64,000 bases of DNA from Flavobacterium salmonis (GTDB lineage: Bacteria; Bacteroidota; Bacteroidia; Flavobacteriales; Flavobacteriaceae), in assembly GCF_903819435.1 (NCBI RefSeq), contig NZ_CAIJDP010000084.1, forward strand, positions 1-64,000, given 5' to 3'. Under the pieces are notes generated by a model. The model was given only the letters and a program-made list of their open reading frames with translations, was not told the origin of the DNA and did no database searches. A program made the translations under genes and the position numbers. Shown piece by piece: positions 17,245 to 26,702 of the stretch (its first letter is position 1; each line of letters starts with the position of its first letter).

Positions 17245-17933
17245 ATTCAATAAAGCAAAATCTGCTAGAAATAAAGTCGACGCTTCCTGAGCACGTAACT
17301 CTGGTTGCGGTTTCAAAAACAAAACCTGTTTCAGATTTAATGCAGGCTTACGAAGCCGGTCAGCGTATTTTTGGAGAAAACAAAATTCAGGAAATGGCCG
17401 ATAAATATGAACAAATGCCAAAAGACATTCAATGGCATATGATTGGCCATGTGCAAACCAATAAGGTGAAATTTATGGCGCCTTTTGTAAGTTTGATTCA
17501 TGGCGTTGACAGTTTGAAATTATTACAGGAAATCAACAAACAGGCTTTAAAAAACAATCGGGTTATTGATTGCCTGCTTCAGATATATATTGCCGAAGAA
17601 GAAACAAAATTTGGTCTTGACAAAAAAGAACTGACCGCATTATTGTCTTCTTCTGAATTTAAAGAAATGAAAAACATTCGAATTCTCGGATTAATGGGAA
17701 TGGCTACTTTTACAGAAAACCAAAACCAAATCAAAAAAGAATTCCTTCATTTAAAATCGATTTTTGATTCGCTTCAAAACAAAGATGCACAATGCCGGGA
17801 CACACAGCAATGTATTTCAACAGCAGCACATTTTTCAACAATTTCAATGGGAATGTCAGGCGATTACCAACTTGCTATTGAATGCGGAAGCACAATGGTT
17901 AGAATTGGCAGTAGTATTTTTGGAGGACGCTAA
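17241..17933 (+). CDS. YggS-family pyridoxal phosphate homeostasis protein
   Basis: The 230-residue protein is the PLP-binding, fold type III barrel protein of the YggS/PLPBP family, which buffers PLP and influences amino-acid and vitamin B6 balance. The PLP lysine lies in LVAVSKTKP (Lys26). Other signatures are FGENKIQEMADKYEQ, IQWHMIGHVQTNK, GLMGMATF and the C-terminal MGMSGDYQLAIECGSTMVRIG stretch (split here between adjacent motifs), which holds the phosphate-binding region. It overlaps the upstream hypothetical gene by 4 bases. A CAAT-word tract and a four-helix-bundle gene follow. Confidence 0.92.
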   Translation: MNSIKQNLLEIKSTLPEHVTLVAVSKTKPVSDLMQAYEAGQRIFGENKIQEMADKYEQMPKDIQWHMIGHVQTNKVKFMAPFVSLIHGVDSLKLLQEINKQALKNNRVIDCLLQIYIAEEETKFGLDKKELTALLSSSEFKEMKNIRILGLMGMATFTENQNQIKKEFLHLKSIFDSLQNKDAQCRDTQQCISTAAHFSTISMGMSGDYQLAIECGSTMVRIGSSIFGGR

Positions 17934-17995
17934 AGCTTCAATATCAAAAATCAATGGCAAAAATCAATTACAATTAAAATGGCAATTTTAAAATA
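17934..17995. repeat. CAAT-word low-complexity tract
   Basis: Repeated overlapping words of the form ATCAAT, AAAATCAATGGC and AATGGCAATTTT occupy the space between YggS and the four-helix-bundle gene. Similar vocabulary recurs at 18360-18474, 46584-46640 and 62930-63035. Confidence 0.5.
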
Positions 17996-18006
17996 TAAAA
18001 TATAAA

Positions 18007-18354
18007 ATGGAGAAAATATTCAATTTTGATGATCGACTGATTCGTTTTGCAGGAGAATGTATTTTCTTTACGAGACAATTAGAAAGAATCTTTGAAAATG
18101 AATATTATAAAAACCAGTTAATCAGATCATCCGGAAGTGCTTCTTTAAATTTTGGAGAAGCCCAGGGAACCATAACAGATAAAGATTTTATTTTTAAAGT
18201 TTCATTAGTTGTAAAAGAGTTTAAAGAATCCAGAAATTCTTTAAAAATATTAGACTATATAAAAGAAGGTGATAACGACAAAAGAAATAAACTTCTAAAA
18301 GAAGTAGAACAACTTATTGCAATTTCATCAAAAATGATAATAAATAAAAAGTAA
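18007..18354 (+). CDS. Four-helix bundle protein (S23/Avd-like)
   Basis: The 115-residue, wholly helical protein matches the four-helix-bundle family first described as the protein encoded in 23S rRNA intervening sequences (S23), which also includes Avd proteins of diversity-generating retroelements. Signatures are FDDRLIRFAGECIFFTRQL, the IRSSGSASLNFGEAQGTITD loop, and FIFKVSLVVKEFKESRNSLK with a basic face. The family forms pentameric barrels that bind nucleic acid. There is no reverse transcriptase or rRNA nearby, so this is a solitary copy. It is enclosed by CAAT-word repeat tracts on both sides, as if inserted with them. Confidence 0.8.
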   Translation: MEKIFNFDDRLIRFAGECIFFTRQLERIFENEYYKNQLIRSSGSASLNFGEAQGTITDKDFIFKVSLVVKEFKESRNSLKILDYIKEGDNDKRNKLLKEVEQLIAISSKMIINKK

Positions 18355-18359
18355 TTTTT

Positions 18360-18474
18360 TCAATAACAATAACAATGGCAATGACAATTTCAATAAAGAA
18401 TTTCAATTTTAAAACATTGATTTTTGACATTGCAATTGATATTGATTTTTGATATTGCCATTGATTTTTGACAT
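18360..18474. repeat. CAAT-word tract with self-complementary halves
   Basis: The first half is built from CAATAACAATAACAATGGC-type words, the second from their inverse (TTGATATTGCCATTG). CAATGGCAAT at 18373-18382 is exactly inverse to ATTGCCATTG at 18454-18463. The tract fills the whole gap between the four-helix-bundle gene and the exonuclease gene and can fold into a long A+T-rich stem. Confidence 0.55.
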
Positions 18475-19842
18475 TTGAAAATGTACGCAATACTAGACAT
18501 AGAAACCACCGGAGGCCAATTCAATGAAGAGGGAATTACCGAAATCGCCATTTATAAATTTGATGGCCATGAAGTCGTTGACCAATTCATTAGCCTTGTC
18601 AATCCCGAAATTCCGATTCAGCCTTTTGTGGCTAAATTAACCGGAATCAATAATGCTATGCTGAGTTCTGCACCTAAATTTTTTGAAGTCGCGAAACGAA
18701 TCATCGAAATTACTTCTGATTGTATTATTGTAGCACACAACGCTTCTTTTGACTATCGAATCCTGCGTACCGAATTCAGACGTTTAGGTTATAATTTCGA
18801 ATCAAAAACACTTTGTACCGTTGAACTTGCTAAAAAATTAATTCCGGAACAGCCTTCTTACAGTTTAGGAAAATTAGTCCGTTCCCTCGGAATTCCAATA
18901 GCCGACAGACATCGTGCAAGCGGAGATGCTATTGCCACGACCAAGTTATTCAAAATATTACTGGAAAAAGATCTGGAAAAAACTATCCTCAAAGATTTTG
19001 TAAAATTTGAAATTGAAAAAGGAATTTCACCAAAACTTCAGGATTTGGTAAACCAGATGCCTTCAAAAACAGGCGTTTATTACATTCATAACGAAGGTGG
19101 ACATTTAATTTATATCGGTAAGAGTCTCAATATCCGAAAAAGAGTCAATCAGCATTTTACCGGAATTACAACCAAAAGCAAACGTATACAAGCAGAAGTT
19201 TTTACTATAACTTATGAGGAAACAGGAAGTGAATTAATTGCTTTGCTAAAAGAAAGCGAAGAAGTAAAAATAAACCGCCCAAGACACAATCGTTCACAAA
19301 AAAAGAGTTTTTTTCCATTCGCCATTTATGTTGAAAAAGATTCAAACGGCTATCTGAATATAAACCTCGGAAAAGCCGACGGACGCAAAAAAGAAATCAC
19401 ATCATTTGCTTCTTTGCAGGAAGGTAAAAATGCACTTTTCAAGTTCACCGCGAAATATCATTTGTGCCAAAAACTGACCGGTTTATATCAGACCAAGAAA
19501 GAATGTTTTCAATACAAAATCAAAGAATGTGATGGTGCCTGTATTGGCGAAATCACTACTGAAATTTACAATTTAAGGGTTCAGCAGTTTATTTCTGAAA
19601 ATAGTTTTGAAAACAAAAGCATGATTTTAATAGACAGAGGCCGAAATGTAAACGAAAGAAGTGCTATTTTAGTCGAAAACGGAATCTATAAAGGCTACGC
19701 TTATTACGATTTGAATTATCAGATTACCAATATCGAAATCCTGAACAAAATCCTGATTCCGATGCAGCACAATCGCGACGTAAAAAACATTATTCAGCAA
19801 TACATCCGAAAAAGCAAATCGTTGAAAATACTTCATTTTTAG
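18475..19842 (+). CDS. DnaQ-type 3'-5' exonuclease fused to a UvrC-type GIY-YIG domain
   Basis: A 455-residue fusion. Residues 1-175 are a DEDDh exonuclease like the DNA polymerase III epsilon subunit, with Exo I AILDIETTGG (about 5-14), Exo II VAHNASFDYRIL and Exo III HRASGDAIATT. Residues about 195-275 are a GIY-YIG endonuclease domain like that in UvrC or Cho (TGVYYIHNEGGHLIYIGKSL, then KRVNQHF). The C-terminal part contains a Cys-rich QTKKECFQY...CDGACIG patch seen in UvrC-like proteins. This architecture is known in Bacteroidota and suggests DNA repair or proofreading; the precise pathway is not established. The start at M1 (MKMYAIL) leaves a 2-residue extension before the exonuclease strand. 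Confidence 0.87.
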   Translation: MKMYAILDIETTGGQFNEEGITEIAIYKFDGHEVVDQFISLVNPEIPIQPFVAKLTGINNAMLSSAPKFFEVAKRIIEITSDCIIVAHNASFDYRILRTEFRRLGYNFESKTLCTVELAKKLIPEQPSYSLGKLVRSLGIPIADRHRASGDAIATTKLFKILLEKDLEKTILKDFVKFEIEKGISPKLQDLVNQMPSKTGVYYIHNEGGHLIYIGKSLNIRKRVNQHFTGITTKSKRIQAEVFTITYEETGSELIALLKESEEVKINRPRHNRSQKKSFFPFAIYVEKDSNGYLNINLGKADGRKKEITSFASLQEGKNALFKFTAKYHLCQKLTGLYQTKKECFQYKIKECDGACIGEITTEIYNLRVQQFISENSFENKSMILIDRGRNVNERSAILVENGIYKGYAYYDLNYQITNIEILNKILIPMQHNRDVKNIIQQYIRKSKSLKILHF

Positions 19843-19872
19843 TAAAACAAAACTTTCATTATCTTTAAGGAT

Positions 19873-20709
19873 ATGAAAAACAAAAAATCACAATACGAAA
19901 TCTTCAGGGAAAAAGTCAAAATCATTCTGTATGGTACTAATACCATTTTAGGAAGAATGTTCGATTTAGTTCTCTTAGGTTTGATTTTATTGAGCGTTCT
20001 GCTAATAATGCTCGACACAGTTCAGGGCATCAGTTCCAAATATCATTACCAATTATGGATCTGCGAATGGATAATTACTATATTTTTTACCATTGAATAT
20101 GTTTTGAGGATTATTTCCATCCAAAAACCGGTTAAATACATTTTCAGTTTTTACGGCATAATCGATTTATTGGCTGTTTTACCTATGTATTTATCTATAT
20201 TTTTCCCCGGAGCAAGTATTTTATCCATTATACGCGCACTTCGTTTCTTCAGATTATTCAAAATACTGCATATTCCTCAAATCTCACATCAGTCCTTTCA
20301 ACTGAAGGAAGCAATTGAAGCCAGTAAGGAAAAAATACTTGTTTTTATTTATTTCGTACTTATCAGTACCGTAATCATTGGTTCTTTAATGTATCTGGTC
20401 GAAGGAAAAGATTCCGGGTTTACGAGTATTCCAATGGGGATCTACTGGACAATTGTAACACTGACAACCGTTGGTTACGGAGATATTTCTCCTCAAACTC
20501 CATTAGGACAGTTTATAGCGGCGCTGGTCATGATTTTGGGTTACGGAATCATAGCAGTTCCAACCGGAATCGTAACTGCCGAATTTGCTAAAAAAAGTCT
20601 CAGAAACAATACCGTCTCTACAAAAACCTCTTGTCAGATCTGCGGTTCACAGCTTCATTTTGACAATGCTAAATTCTGTCACGAGTGCGGAACCGAATTA
20701 CATCATTAA
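19873..20709 (+). CDS. Voltage-gated-type potassium channel with C-terminal zinc ribbon
   Basis: A 278-residue ion transporter of the six-transmembrane voltage-gated channel class. Hydrophobic helices lie between about residues 30 and 240. An S4-like segment with spaced arginines (IIRALRFFRLFKILHI, about 118-133) follows S1-S3. The selectivity filter TTVGYGD is at about 198-204, so K+ is the likely ion. Unusually, the cytosolic tail ends in a CxxC...CxxC zinc ribbon (CQICGSQLHF...FCHECGTELHH) with no RCK domain. The ribbon could be a redox- or metal-sensing or assembly module. The gene starts 30 bases after the exonuclease gene. Confidence 0.88.
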   Translation: MKNKKSQYEIFREKVKIILYGTNTILGRMFDLVLLGLILLSVLLIMLDTVQGISSKYHYQLWICEWIITIFFTIEYVLRIISIQKPVKYIFSFYGIIDLLAVLPMYLSIFFPGASILSIIRALRFFRLFKILHIPQISHQSFQLKEAIEASKEKILVFIYFVLISTVIIGSLMYLVEGKDSGFTSIPMGIYWTIVTLTTVGYGDISPQTPLGQFIAALVMILGYGIIAVPTGIVTAEFAKKSLRNNTVSTKTSCQICGSQLHFDNAKFCHECGTELHH

Positions 20710-20862
20710 TTTATGAAGCTATTCCGGCTGTACATTGCAACTCCTCCTTATCTTTGTTGTTTTTTAAGTCATAAAAGCAGCTTCTAAAGTCGCTTCTTTT
20801 AAGCCGCAAAAACTAACAAATATAAGTCCGGGGTTTCCATTTCCATCCGGGCTAAAAAACAT

Positions 20863-21780
20863 ATGAAATACCTAATTACCATTGTCGGACCAACAGCCAT
20901 AGGCAAAACAGCCTTAAGCATTGCATTGGCAAAACATTTTAATTGCGAAATAATATCCTGTGACAGCCGTCAGTTTTTTAAAGAAATGACCATTGGTACA
21001 GCCGTTCCAAATCAGGATGAACTTGCAGCAGCAACACATCACTTCATTCAAAATAAATCGATATTCGAGAATTATACTGTTGGTGATTACGAAAAAGAAG
21101 CTTTAGCAAAAATCGAAGAATTGTTTCAAAATAATGATTTCGCAATTCTGATCGGCGGTTCCGGATTGTATGTTGATGCCATATTAAAAGGCTTTGACGA
21201 GTTTCCCGAAATCAACCCCAAAGTACGCTCAGAAGTCAATTCAAACTACGAAAAACTCGGAATCGAATATCTTCAGGAACAATTGAAAAACCTGGATCCT
21301 GATTATTTTCAAAAAATTACTTTAGAAAATCCACAGACATTACAGAATCCACAACGAATGATGCGTTTCACAGAAGTCTGCATAGGAACTCAAAAACCAT
21401 ATTCATCCTTTTTGAACCAGAAGAAAAACAACCGAAACTTCACTCCCATCCTAATTGGTTTAGAAGCGGACAGAGAAATAATTTACAACCGTATCAACCA
21501 ACGTGTTGCTATTATGATGAACGAAGGTTTACTTGAAGAAGCAAAAACATTATATCCTAACAAAGCGTTAAATGCGCTTCAAACCGTCGGTTATAGAGAA
21601 TTATTCAGTTATTTTGACGGAGAATTCACTTTGCCGTTTGCCATTGAGGAAATTAAAAAAAATACCCGAAGATTTTCCAAAAGACAATTAACGTGGTTCA
21701 AACGAAATGAAAACACGAAATGGTTCGATTATGCTGCGCCAAAAAGCGAAATCATAACATATATTGAATCTAAGATCTAA
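20863..21780 (+). CDS. miaA: tRNA dimethylallyltransferase
   Basis: Adds a dimethylallyl group to N6 of adenosine 37 in tRNAs that read codons beginning with U. The 305-residue protein has the P-loop IVGPTAIGKTALSIALA (residues 6-22), the SCDSRQFFKEMTIGTAVP segment that binds substrate and tRNA, GGSGLYVDAI, the NPQRMMRF motif and the QTVGYRELFSYFDG region (about 242-255), followed by KRQLTWFKR. Length is normal. An acyl-ACP thioesterase follows after 36 bases. Confidence 0.96.
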   Translation: MKYLITIVGPTAIGKTALSIALAKHFNCEIISCDSRQFFKEMTIGTAVPNQDELAAATHHFIQNKSIFENYTVGDYEKEALAKIEELFQNNDFAILIGGSGLYVDAILKGFDEFPEINPKVRSEVNSNYEKLGIEYLQEQLKNLDPDYFQKITLENPQTLQNPQRMMRFTEVCIGTQKPYSSFLNQKKNNRNFTPILIGLEADREIIYNRINQRVAIMMNEGLLEEAKTLYPNKALNALQTVGYRELFSYFDGEFTLPFAIEEIKKNTRRFSKRQLTWFKRNENTKWFDYAAPKSEIITYIESKI

Positions 21781-21816
21781 AATCTAAAATTCTAATAATC
21801 TAAGAAGTCTAAATTA

Positions 21817-22566
21817 ATGCCAATATCACCAAACTTCACATCCATTCTAAGCAAAGACTGGGAAATCAATTTCACACAATGTACCCCAAACGGCTCTTTA
21901 AAATATACAGATCTCTGTAATATTTTACAATTGACAGCGGCGGCACATTCTGAAGTTGGCGGTATCAGCTTTTCTGATATGCAGGAGTTTCATCAGGCAT
22001 GGGTTTTGAGCAGAATGCGCGTTGAGATTTCAGATTTGCCAAAATCCGGAGATATTGTAACTGTAACGACCTGGATTAACAGCCTGGAAAACTCACGATC
22101 TGTACGTGCGCTGGAAATGTACGTCAACGGAAAAAAAATAGTGGGCTGCGAAACGTATTGGGCCGTTTTTAACACACAATTACGCCGTCCTGAGGCCTTG
22201 GCATTACCTTATGAACATTTTAAATTATTCCCTGAAAAAAGAGCCACAACAGAAGGTTTTTCAAAAATTAATATCAATCACGAAAAAGAAGCCATATTCG
22301 AAAAAATAGTTTATTTATCGGATCTCGATATTGTAAACCACGTTAATAACGTAAAATATCTGGAATGGTGTCTCGACCATGTGAATCCCAAAAGAATTCT
22401 GAAGCAGGAAGTAAAAAGCTTTGAAATGAATTTCATGAAAGAGCTTTCATTAAAAGATACTGTAATAATTCACGAAAGCGATATTGAAGAGAGCTCGGCT
22501 ACTACTTTTAGTATCACCAAAGGAGAAAAAACATGTTATGCCTTACAGTTAAACTGGAAAAAATAA
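21817..22566 (+). CDS. Acyl-ACP thioesterase
   Basis: The 249-residue protein has two hotdog domains as in bacterial and plant fatty acyl-ACP thioesterases (FAT family). The N-terminal domain contains LTAAAHSEVGGISFSDMQEF and VLSRMRVEISDLPKSGDIV. The C-terminal domain has the catalytic DIVNHVNNVKYLEWCLDH segment, in which the Asp/Asn/His constellation N-H-V-N-N is family-typical. It releases free fatty acids from acyl-ACP in the cytosol. It probably shares a transcript with miaA. A strong terminator follows. Confidence 0.88.
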   Translation: MPISPNFTSILSKDWEINFTQCTPNGSLKYTDLCNILQLTAAAHSEVGGISFSDMQEFHQAWVLSRMRVEISDLPKSGDIVTVTTWINSLENSRSVRALEMYVNGKKIVGCETYWAVFNTQLRRPEALALPYEHFKLFPEKRATTEGFSKININHEKEAIFEKIVYLSDLDIVNHVNNVKYLEWCLDHVNPKRILKQEVKSFEMNFMKELSLKDTVIIHESDIEESSATTFSITKGEKTCYALQLNWKK

Positions 22567-22591
22567 GCCTTTTTAACATCCACAAAAAAAC

Positions 22592-22625
22592 AAAAAGCTG
22601 GTTTCAATTAAGAAACCAGCTTTTT
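22592..22625 (+). terminator. Terminator after the acyl-ACP thioesterase gene
   Basis: AAAAAGCTGGTTTC (22592-22605) pairs with GAAACCAGCTTTTT (22612-22625), loop AATTAA, followed by more T. The stem is flanked by A and T runs, so it could act on both strands. Confidence 0.85.
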
Positions 22626-22682
22626 TATATGTATCAAAATGTGATTTTACATCTCACATTTCACAAAAATCATTTTACCCAT

Positions 22683-24023
22683 TTAGATAAAAACACTCAA
22701 CACAAAGTAAACCAATCCTGCTAAAAGAGCCGAAATAGGAATCGTTAATACCCATGCCCAGATCAAACTTACGGTTACTCCCCATCTAACAGCAGATACA
22801 CGTTTCGTTAATCCAACCCCAATAATAGATCCTGTAATGGTATGCGTTGTACTTACCGGAATTTTTAAATGCTCTGTAAAGTAAAGTGTCAAAGCACCTG
22901 CAGTTTCAGCAGCCACACCTTCAAACGAACTTACTTTTGTAATTTTAGATCCCATCGTTTTTACAATTTTCCAGCCACCGCTCAAAGTTCCTGCAGCAAT
23001 TGCAGAATAACACGCCAGCGGAATCCAGCCTGGCATTACACCTTTTATTCCCTTGTCATCATTAGGCAAAACAACATCTAACCATGAATCCATGTGAACT
23101 CCCGGATTTGTATTGATATAAACTGCAACAGCAGCTGCAATAATACCCATAACTTTTTGAGAATCGTTTCCTCCGTGACCTAAACTGAATGCCGCTGAAG
23201 AAAGTAATTGCATCTTTTTCAAAGCTGCATCAGCCTGATGAAGATTTAAACTGCTAAATATCAAACAAAAAGCACTTACCGTTAAGATGATAAAAGCAAC
23301 TAAAAACCATTTAATATTATGCCCATCAAAGACTACACTCCAGAAATGTGATTCAAAACGAGGCTTTCCTTCTGCTTTTATAACTTCATAGGGAACCATT
23401 TGAGCATAAACAAACCAAATTGTTGCAATCATTAAAGCTATAGTAAATATTTTAGGACCAATATTTTTACGGGAAGCGTTTAACAACCAAATTGATATTA
23501 AATAAGAGGCTAACGCTCCTAATAAAGGTGCTAATACAATAAAAGCAATAATAATGATAACACCCGAAGGCATTCCGCCATCCTTTCCAGCCTTATACCA
23601 GCTTACGATTTCGTACCAGTAATGTGTTGTTCCGTCTTCTCCGGCATAACCTGAAAAACCATGAACTGCAATTGCATGCGCTATAGCTGCTCCTGCAAAA
23701 CCTCCAATCAAAGTATGGGATGAACTGGAAGGAATTCCTAACCACCAGGTCAATAAGTTCCAACAGATTGCCGCAATAACACCTGCTAAAATAACTACCA
23801 GGTTAATTTCCATCGTGTGCGCTGTCTTGGCAACAGTATCCGCAACTCCAAATCCGAAAACCCAGTACGCCAGAAAGTTAAAAAATGCTGCCCAAAGAAC
23901 GGCCTGAAAAGGCGTCAAAACCTTTGTTGCAACAACAGTCGCTATAGCATTTGCCGCATCATGAAAACCGTTGATGTAATCAAAAATTAAAGCTAATACT
24001 ATAATAATTATAAGTAGCGTCAT
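22683..24023 (-). CDS. Inorganic phosphate transporter, PiT family
   Basis: A 446-residue inner-membrane protein with about ten hydrophobic helices. The two inverted PiT signature repeats are present: GFHDAANAIATVVATKVLTP near the N-terminus (residues 20-39) and TTHTITGSIIGVGLTKR near the C-terminus (about 396-412), plus SLGHGGNDSQKVMGI in the middle. PiT proteins import phosphate, often with divalent metal, using the proton or sodium gradient. The DUF47/PhoU-like gene 29 bases upstream is the usual regulatory partner, and the two are co-oriented as one operon. Confidence 0.93.
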   Translation of the reverse strand: MTLLIIIIVLALIFDYINGFHDAANAIATVVATKVLTPFQAVLWAAFFNFLAYWVFGFGVADTVAKTAHTMEINLVVILAGVIAAICWNLLTWWLGIPSSSSHTLIGGFAGAAIAHAIAVHGFSGYAGEDGTTHYWYEIVSWYKAGKDGGMPSGVIIIIAFIVLAPLLGALASYLISIWLLNASRKNIGPKIFTIALMIATIWFVYAQMVPYEVIKAEGKPRFESHFWSVVFDGHNIKWFLVAFIILTVSAFCLIFSSLNLHQADAALKKMQLLSSAAFSLGHGGNDSQKVMGIIAAAVAVYINTNPGVHMDSWLDVVLPNDDKGIKGVMPGWIPLACYSAIAAGTLSGGWKIVKTMGSKITKVSSFEGVAAETAGALTLYFTEHLKIPVSTTHTITGSIIGVGLTKRVSAVRWGVTVSLIWAWVLTIPISALLAGLVYFVLSVFI

Positions 24024-24052
24024 AAATTATAACTTCAGAATGAAAAATTTAA

Positions 24053-24697
24053 TTAAGAATGTTTTACAGAAATAGATTCCAGTATGTTGGCAACACTCTT
24101 ACATTTGTCTGTTGCTGATTCTAAAACAGATAACACTTCTTTATATTTAATAATATTTTTAGCGTCAGTTTCGTTTTCAAAAATTTCAAAAACTGCTTTG
24201 TTATATACGTTATCCGACTTGTTTTCCAGTTTATTGATTCTGACACAAGCATCTTTAATTACTTTGAAATTCTTTAAGTTTCTCAACTCTTTTACCGCAC
24301 TGTCAATGTTTTGACATGCTTCAAGGTTGATTTCTGTCATTTTTCTGATCGATTTTGTAATCTTATCCACCTGATACAATCTCATTCTGCTTGCTGCACC
24401 GTGCAAATAATCTGCAACGTTATCAATCGAAGTGATCAATGTGTGAATATCCTCTCTGTCAAACGGAGTAATGAAGTTTCTACTCAATTCAAGATTGGTT
24501 TGACGTGTAATGTCTTCTCCTTTTTGCTCTAATTCATCAATTTTCTGAAAAAGAACTTCTCTTTCTTTCAATGGAAGATTTACAGCTTCGTGTAAGTTAG
24601 AAGCTAATTCAATTAAATTGCTTGAAGCTTCTTCAAAAAGTGGAAAGAATTTTTTGTCTTTCGGCACTAAAAATTGGAAAATACTGTTTATTGACAT
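24053..24697 (-). CDS. DUF47/PhoU-like phosphate transport accessory protein
   Basis: The 214-residue, entirely helical protein belongs to the DUF47 (YkaA/Pit accessory) family, related to PhoU. It contains DELEQKGEDITRQTNLEL, ITPFDREDIHTLITSIDNVAD (about 73-93) and a later KLENKSDNVYNKAVFEI motif. Conserved acidic E-x3-D and D-x3-D positions are used for metal binding in PhoU-like bundles. It precedes and is cotranscribed with the PiT transporter, and probably regulates its activity. It is cytosolic, without a signal peptide. Confidence 0.9.
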   Translation of the reverse strand: MSINSIFQFLVPKDKKFFPLFEEASSNLIELASNLHEAVNLPLKEREVLFQKIDELEQKGEDITRQTNLELSRNFITPFDREDIHTLITSIDNVADYLHGAASRMRLYQVDKITKSIRKMTEINLEACQNIDSAVKELRNLKNFKVIKDACVRINKLENKSDNVYNKAVFEIFENETDAKNIIKYKEVLSVLESATDKCKSVANILESISVKHS

Positions 24698-24745
24698 TTT
24701 TATATTTTTGATAGTGCAAAATTACTTCAATATTGTTTTACAATG

Positions 24746-26260
24746 TTAAGCCATTGTTAACAAATCGTTTTCAATTTGGAAACTACTCAGGAACAAAATG
24801 GTCTTCTCAATATCATAATGTAAAATCCTGTCTTCCTTAACCAAAGGCACAATTTCTCTGTAACTGCTTAAGAACATTTCGATAAAATCGCTTGATTTTA
24901 ATGGTTCTCTGTATGCAATAGCCTGCGAAGCATTTAACAATTCTATTGCCAGAATACGTTCTAAATTATCCATAACTTTTAACGCTTTTGTAGCTCCGTT
25001 TGCTCCCATACTTACATGATCTTCCTGCCCGTTGCTCGAAACAATACTATCAACACTTGAAGGTGTTGCCAGCTGTTTGTTCTGACTTGCAATACTTGCT
25101 GCTGTGTATTGTGGAATCATCAATCCTGAATTCAGGCCCGGATTATCAACCAAAAATGCCGGAAGATTGCGTAAACCCGAAATTAACTGATACGTTCTTC
25201 TTTCAGAAATGCTTCCCAATTCTGCCAAAGCAATTGCTATAAAATCCAATGCCAATGCCAAAGGCTGTCCGTGGAAATTTCCTCCTGAAATGATCTGATC
25301 AGATTCTATAAATATATTTGGATTATCTGTAACAGAGTTAATTTCAGTTTTGAATACCTTTCGAACATAATCAATAGCATCTTTTGAAGCTCCGTGAACC
25401 TGAGGCATACAACGGAAAGAATACGGATCCTGAACATGCTTTTTTTGCTGTACAATAATTTCGCTTCCTTCTAAAAATTCATTAATTCGCTGTGCCGTTA
25501 CAATCTGACCTTTATGAGGACGTATAAAATGTATCAGTTCATTAAAAGGTTCTATCCTTCCATCAAAAGCTTCCAGAGAAATCGTTCCAATCAAATCTGC
25601 CAGATACGAATATTTATAGGCTTTAATCAAAATATGAACTCCGTAAGCCCCCATAAACTGTGTTCCGTTCAATAAAGCCAACCCTTCTTTGGATTGTAAA
25701 ATAATCGGTTCCCAGTTAAAATGTTTCAAAACTTCGGCAGAAATCCTTCTTTTTCCTTCAAAATAAACTTCACCCTCTCCTATCAAAGGCAAAGATAAAT
25801 GCGCCAAAGGAGCTAAATCTCCTGAAGCTCCGAGTGAACCCTGTGTATAGATAACCGGAAGAATATCATTATTATAAAAATCAACCAGACGATTTAATGT
25901 CTGCAGCTGAATCCCTGAATGTCCGTAGCTCAAGGACTGAATTTTAAGAAGCAGCATTAATTTTACAATTTCAGCCGGCACTTCTTCACCGGTTCCGCAA
26001 GCATGAGATTTTACAAGGTTTTCCTGAAGTTTGGACAAGTTTTCATTCGAAATTTTCACACTGTAAAGCGATCCAAAACCAGTATTAATACCATAAATAG
26101 GTTCAGAATGGGAAGCCATTTTTTTATCCAGATAATCACGGCATTTCTGCACATTTACTTTTGCTTCTTCAGATAATTCTAATGCCTTATCGTGACTTAA
26201 AATTTCCTGCAAAGTCTCTAAAGTTATGGTTTCAGTACTAATATAATGGATTTCCCTCAT
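24746..26260 (-). CDS. hutH: Histidine ammonia-lyase
   Basis: Deaminates L-histidine to trans-urocanate, the first step of histidine degradation. The 504-residue protein has the MIO-forming Ala145-Ser146-Gly147 in QGSLGASGDLAPLAH, the N-terminal catalytic Tyr in YGINTGFGSL (56-65), and conserved GGNFHGQPLALALD and SNGQEDHVSMG segments. Tyrosine and phenylalanine ammonia-lyases are related, but the overall motif set fits HutH. No hutU, hutI or hutG genes are adjacent, so the rest of the pathway must lie elsewhere. It is 49 bases upstream of the DUF47 gene, probably a separate unit. Confidence 0.92.
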   Translation of the reverse strand: MREIHYISTETITLETLQEILSHDKALELSEEAKVNVQKCRDYLDKKMASHSEPIYGINTGFGSLYSVKISNENLSKLQENLVKSHACGTGEEVPAEIVKLMLLLKIQSLSYGHSGIQLQTLNRLVDFYNNDILPVIYTQGSLGASGDLAPLAHLSLPLIGEGEVYFEGKRRISAEVLKHFNWEPIILQSKEGLALLNGTQFMGAYGVHILIKAYKYSYLADLIGTISLEAFDGRIEPFNELIHFIRPHKGQIVTAQRINEFLEGSEIIVQQKKHVQDPYSFRCMPQVHGASKDAIDYVRKVFKTEINSVTDNPNIFIESDQIISGGNFHGQPLALALDFIAIALAELGSISERRTYQLISGLRNLPAFLVDNPGLNSGLMIPQYTAASIASQNKQLATPSSVDSIVSSNGQEDHVSMGANGATKALKVMDNLERILAIELLNASQAIAYREPLKSSDFIEMFLSSYREIVPLVKEDRILHYDIEKTILFLSSFQIENDLLTMA

Positions 26261-26581
26261 GGTGATTTCAAATTAAAACATCAAAATTCAACAAATCAAC
26301 ATTAAAAAGCAACAATTTATCACAATAATTAAAATTTCTAATCAAGTGATTTTTAAAATTATTTATTTCACAATCCTAACTTAGAAACACAAATACCGCT
26401 TTTAGTGCAAATCCAGTTAAAAACAAATTCTTTGATCAGATGAATTTTAATCTTAAATATATCAAAAACCCAACTTAGAGCGTGTAATTTTAACAAATAC
26501 TCAATATTGATTTTTTATCATTTGTTTTATTAAAATATTCGCAAAAAAACAATTTAGCTTTTTAACTTTTATAAAAAACTG

Positions 26582-26589
26582 TACTTTTG
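26582..26589 (+). promoter_or_regulatory. Candidate -7 box of the threonine operon
   Basis: TACTTTTG matches the Bacteroidota -7 consensus TAnnTTTG and lies 12 bases before the leader-peptide ATG. A matching -33 TTG was not clear, so the assignment is tentative. The preceding stretch 26261-26581 is very A+T-rich and shows nothing else I can name. Confidence 0.4.
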
Positions 26590-26600
26590 AAAAATCAAAA

Positions 26601-26702
26601 ATGAAACGTAACAGCACAAAATATCAATCTACAATGACAACTCAATCAGAAGTTGCAATTGCTGCTACAATTATTTCTACTACAACAACTACAACCCCTT
26701 AG
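26601..26702 (+). CDS. thrL: Threonine-rich leader peptide of the thr operon
   Basis: A 33-codon open frame from ATG 26601 to TAG 26700-26702 lies 105 bases upstream of thrA. Of its 33 residues, 11 are Thr and 3 are Ile, ending in the run ISTTTTTTP with six consecutive Thr codons just before the stop. This is the expected make-up of a leader that senses charged tRNA-Thr, as in enterobacterial thrL. An internal ATG at codon 12 is an alternative start that would still include nearly all Thr codons. A small ACCCC/GGGGT hairpin overlaps the stop. The composition and position are seen directly; attenuation is inferred. Confidence 0.75.
   Translation: MKRNSTKYQSTMTTQSEVAIAATIISTTTTTTP

Noticed and set aside
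17934..18474. A CRISPR array in the repetitive tracts around 18 kb
   Set aside because: The words are short (4-12 bases), overlap and vary. There are no regular spacers and no cas genes.
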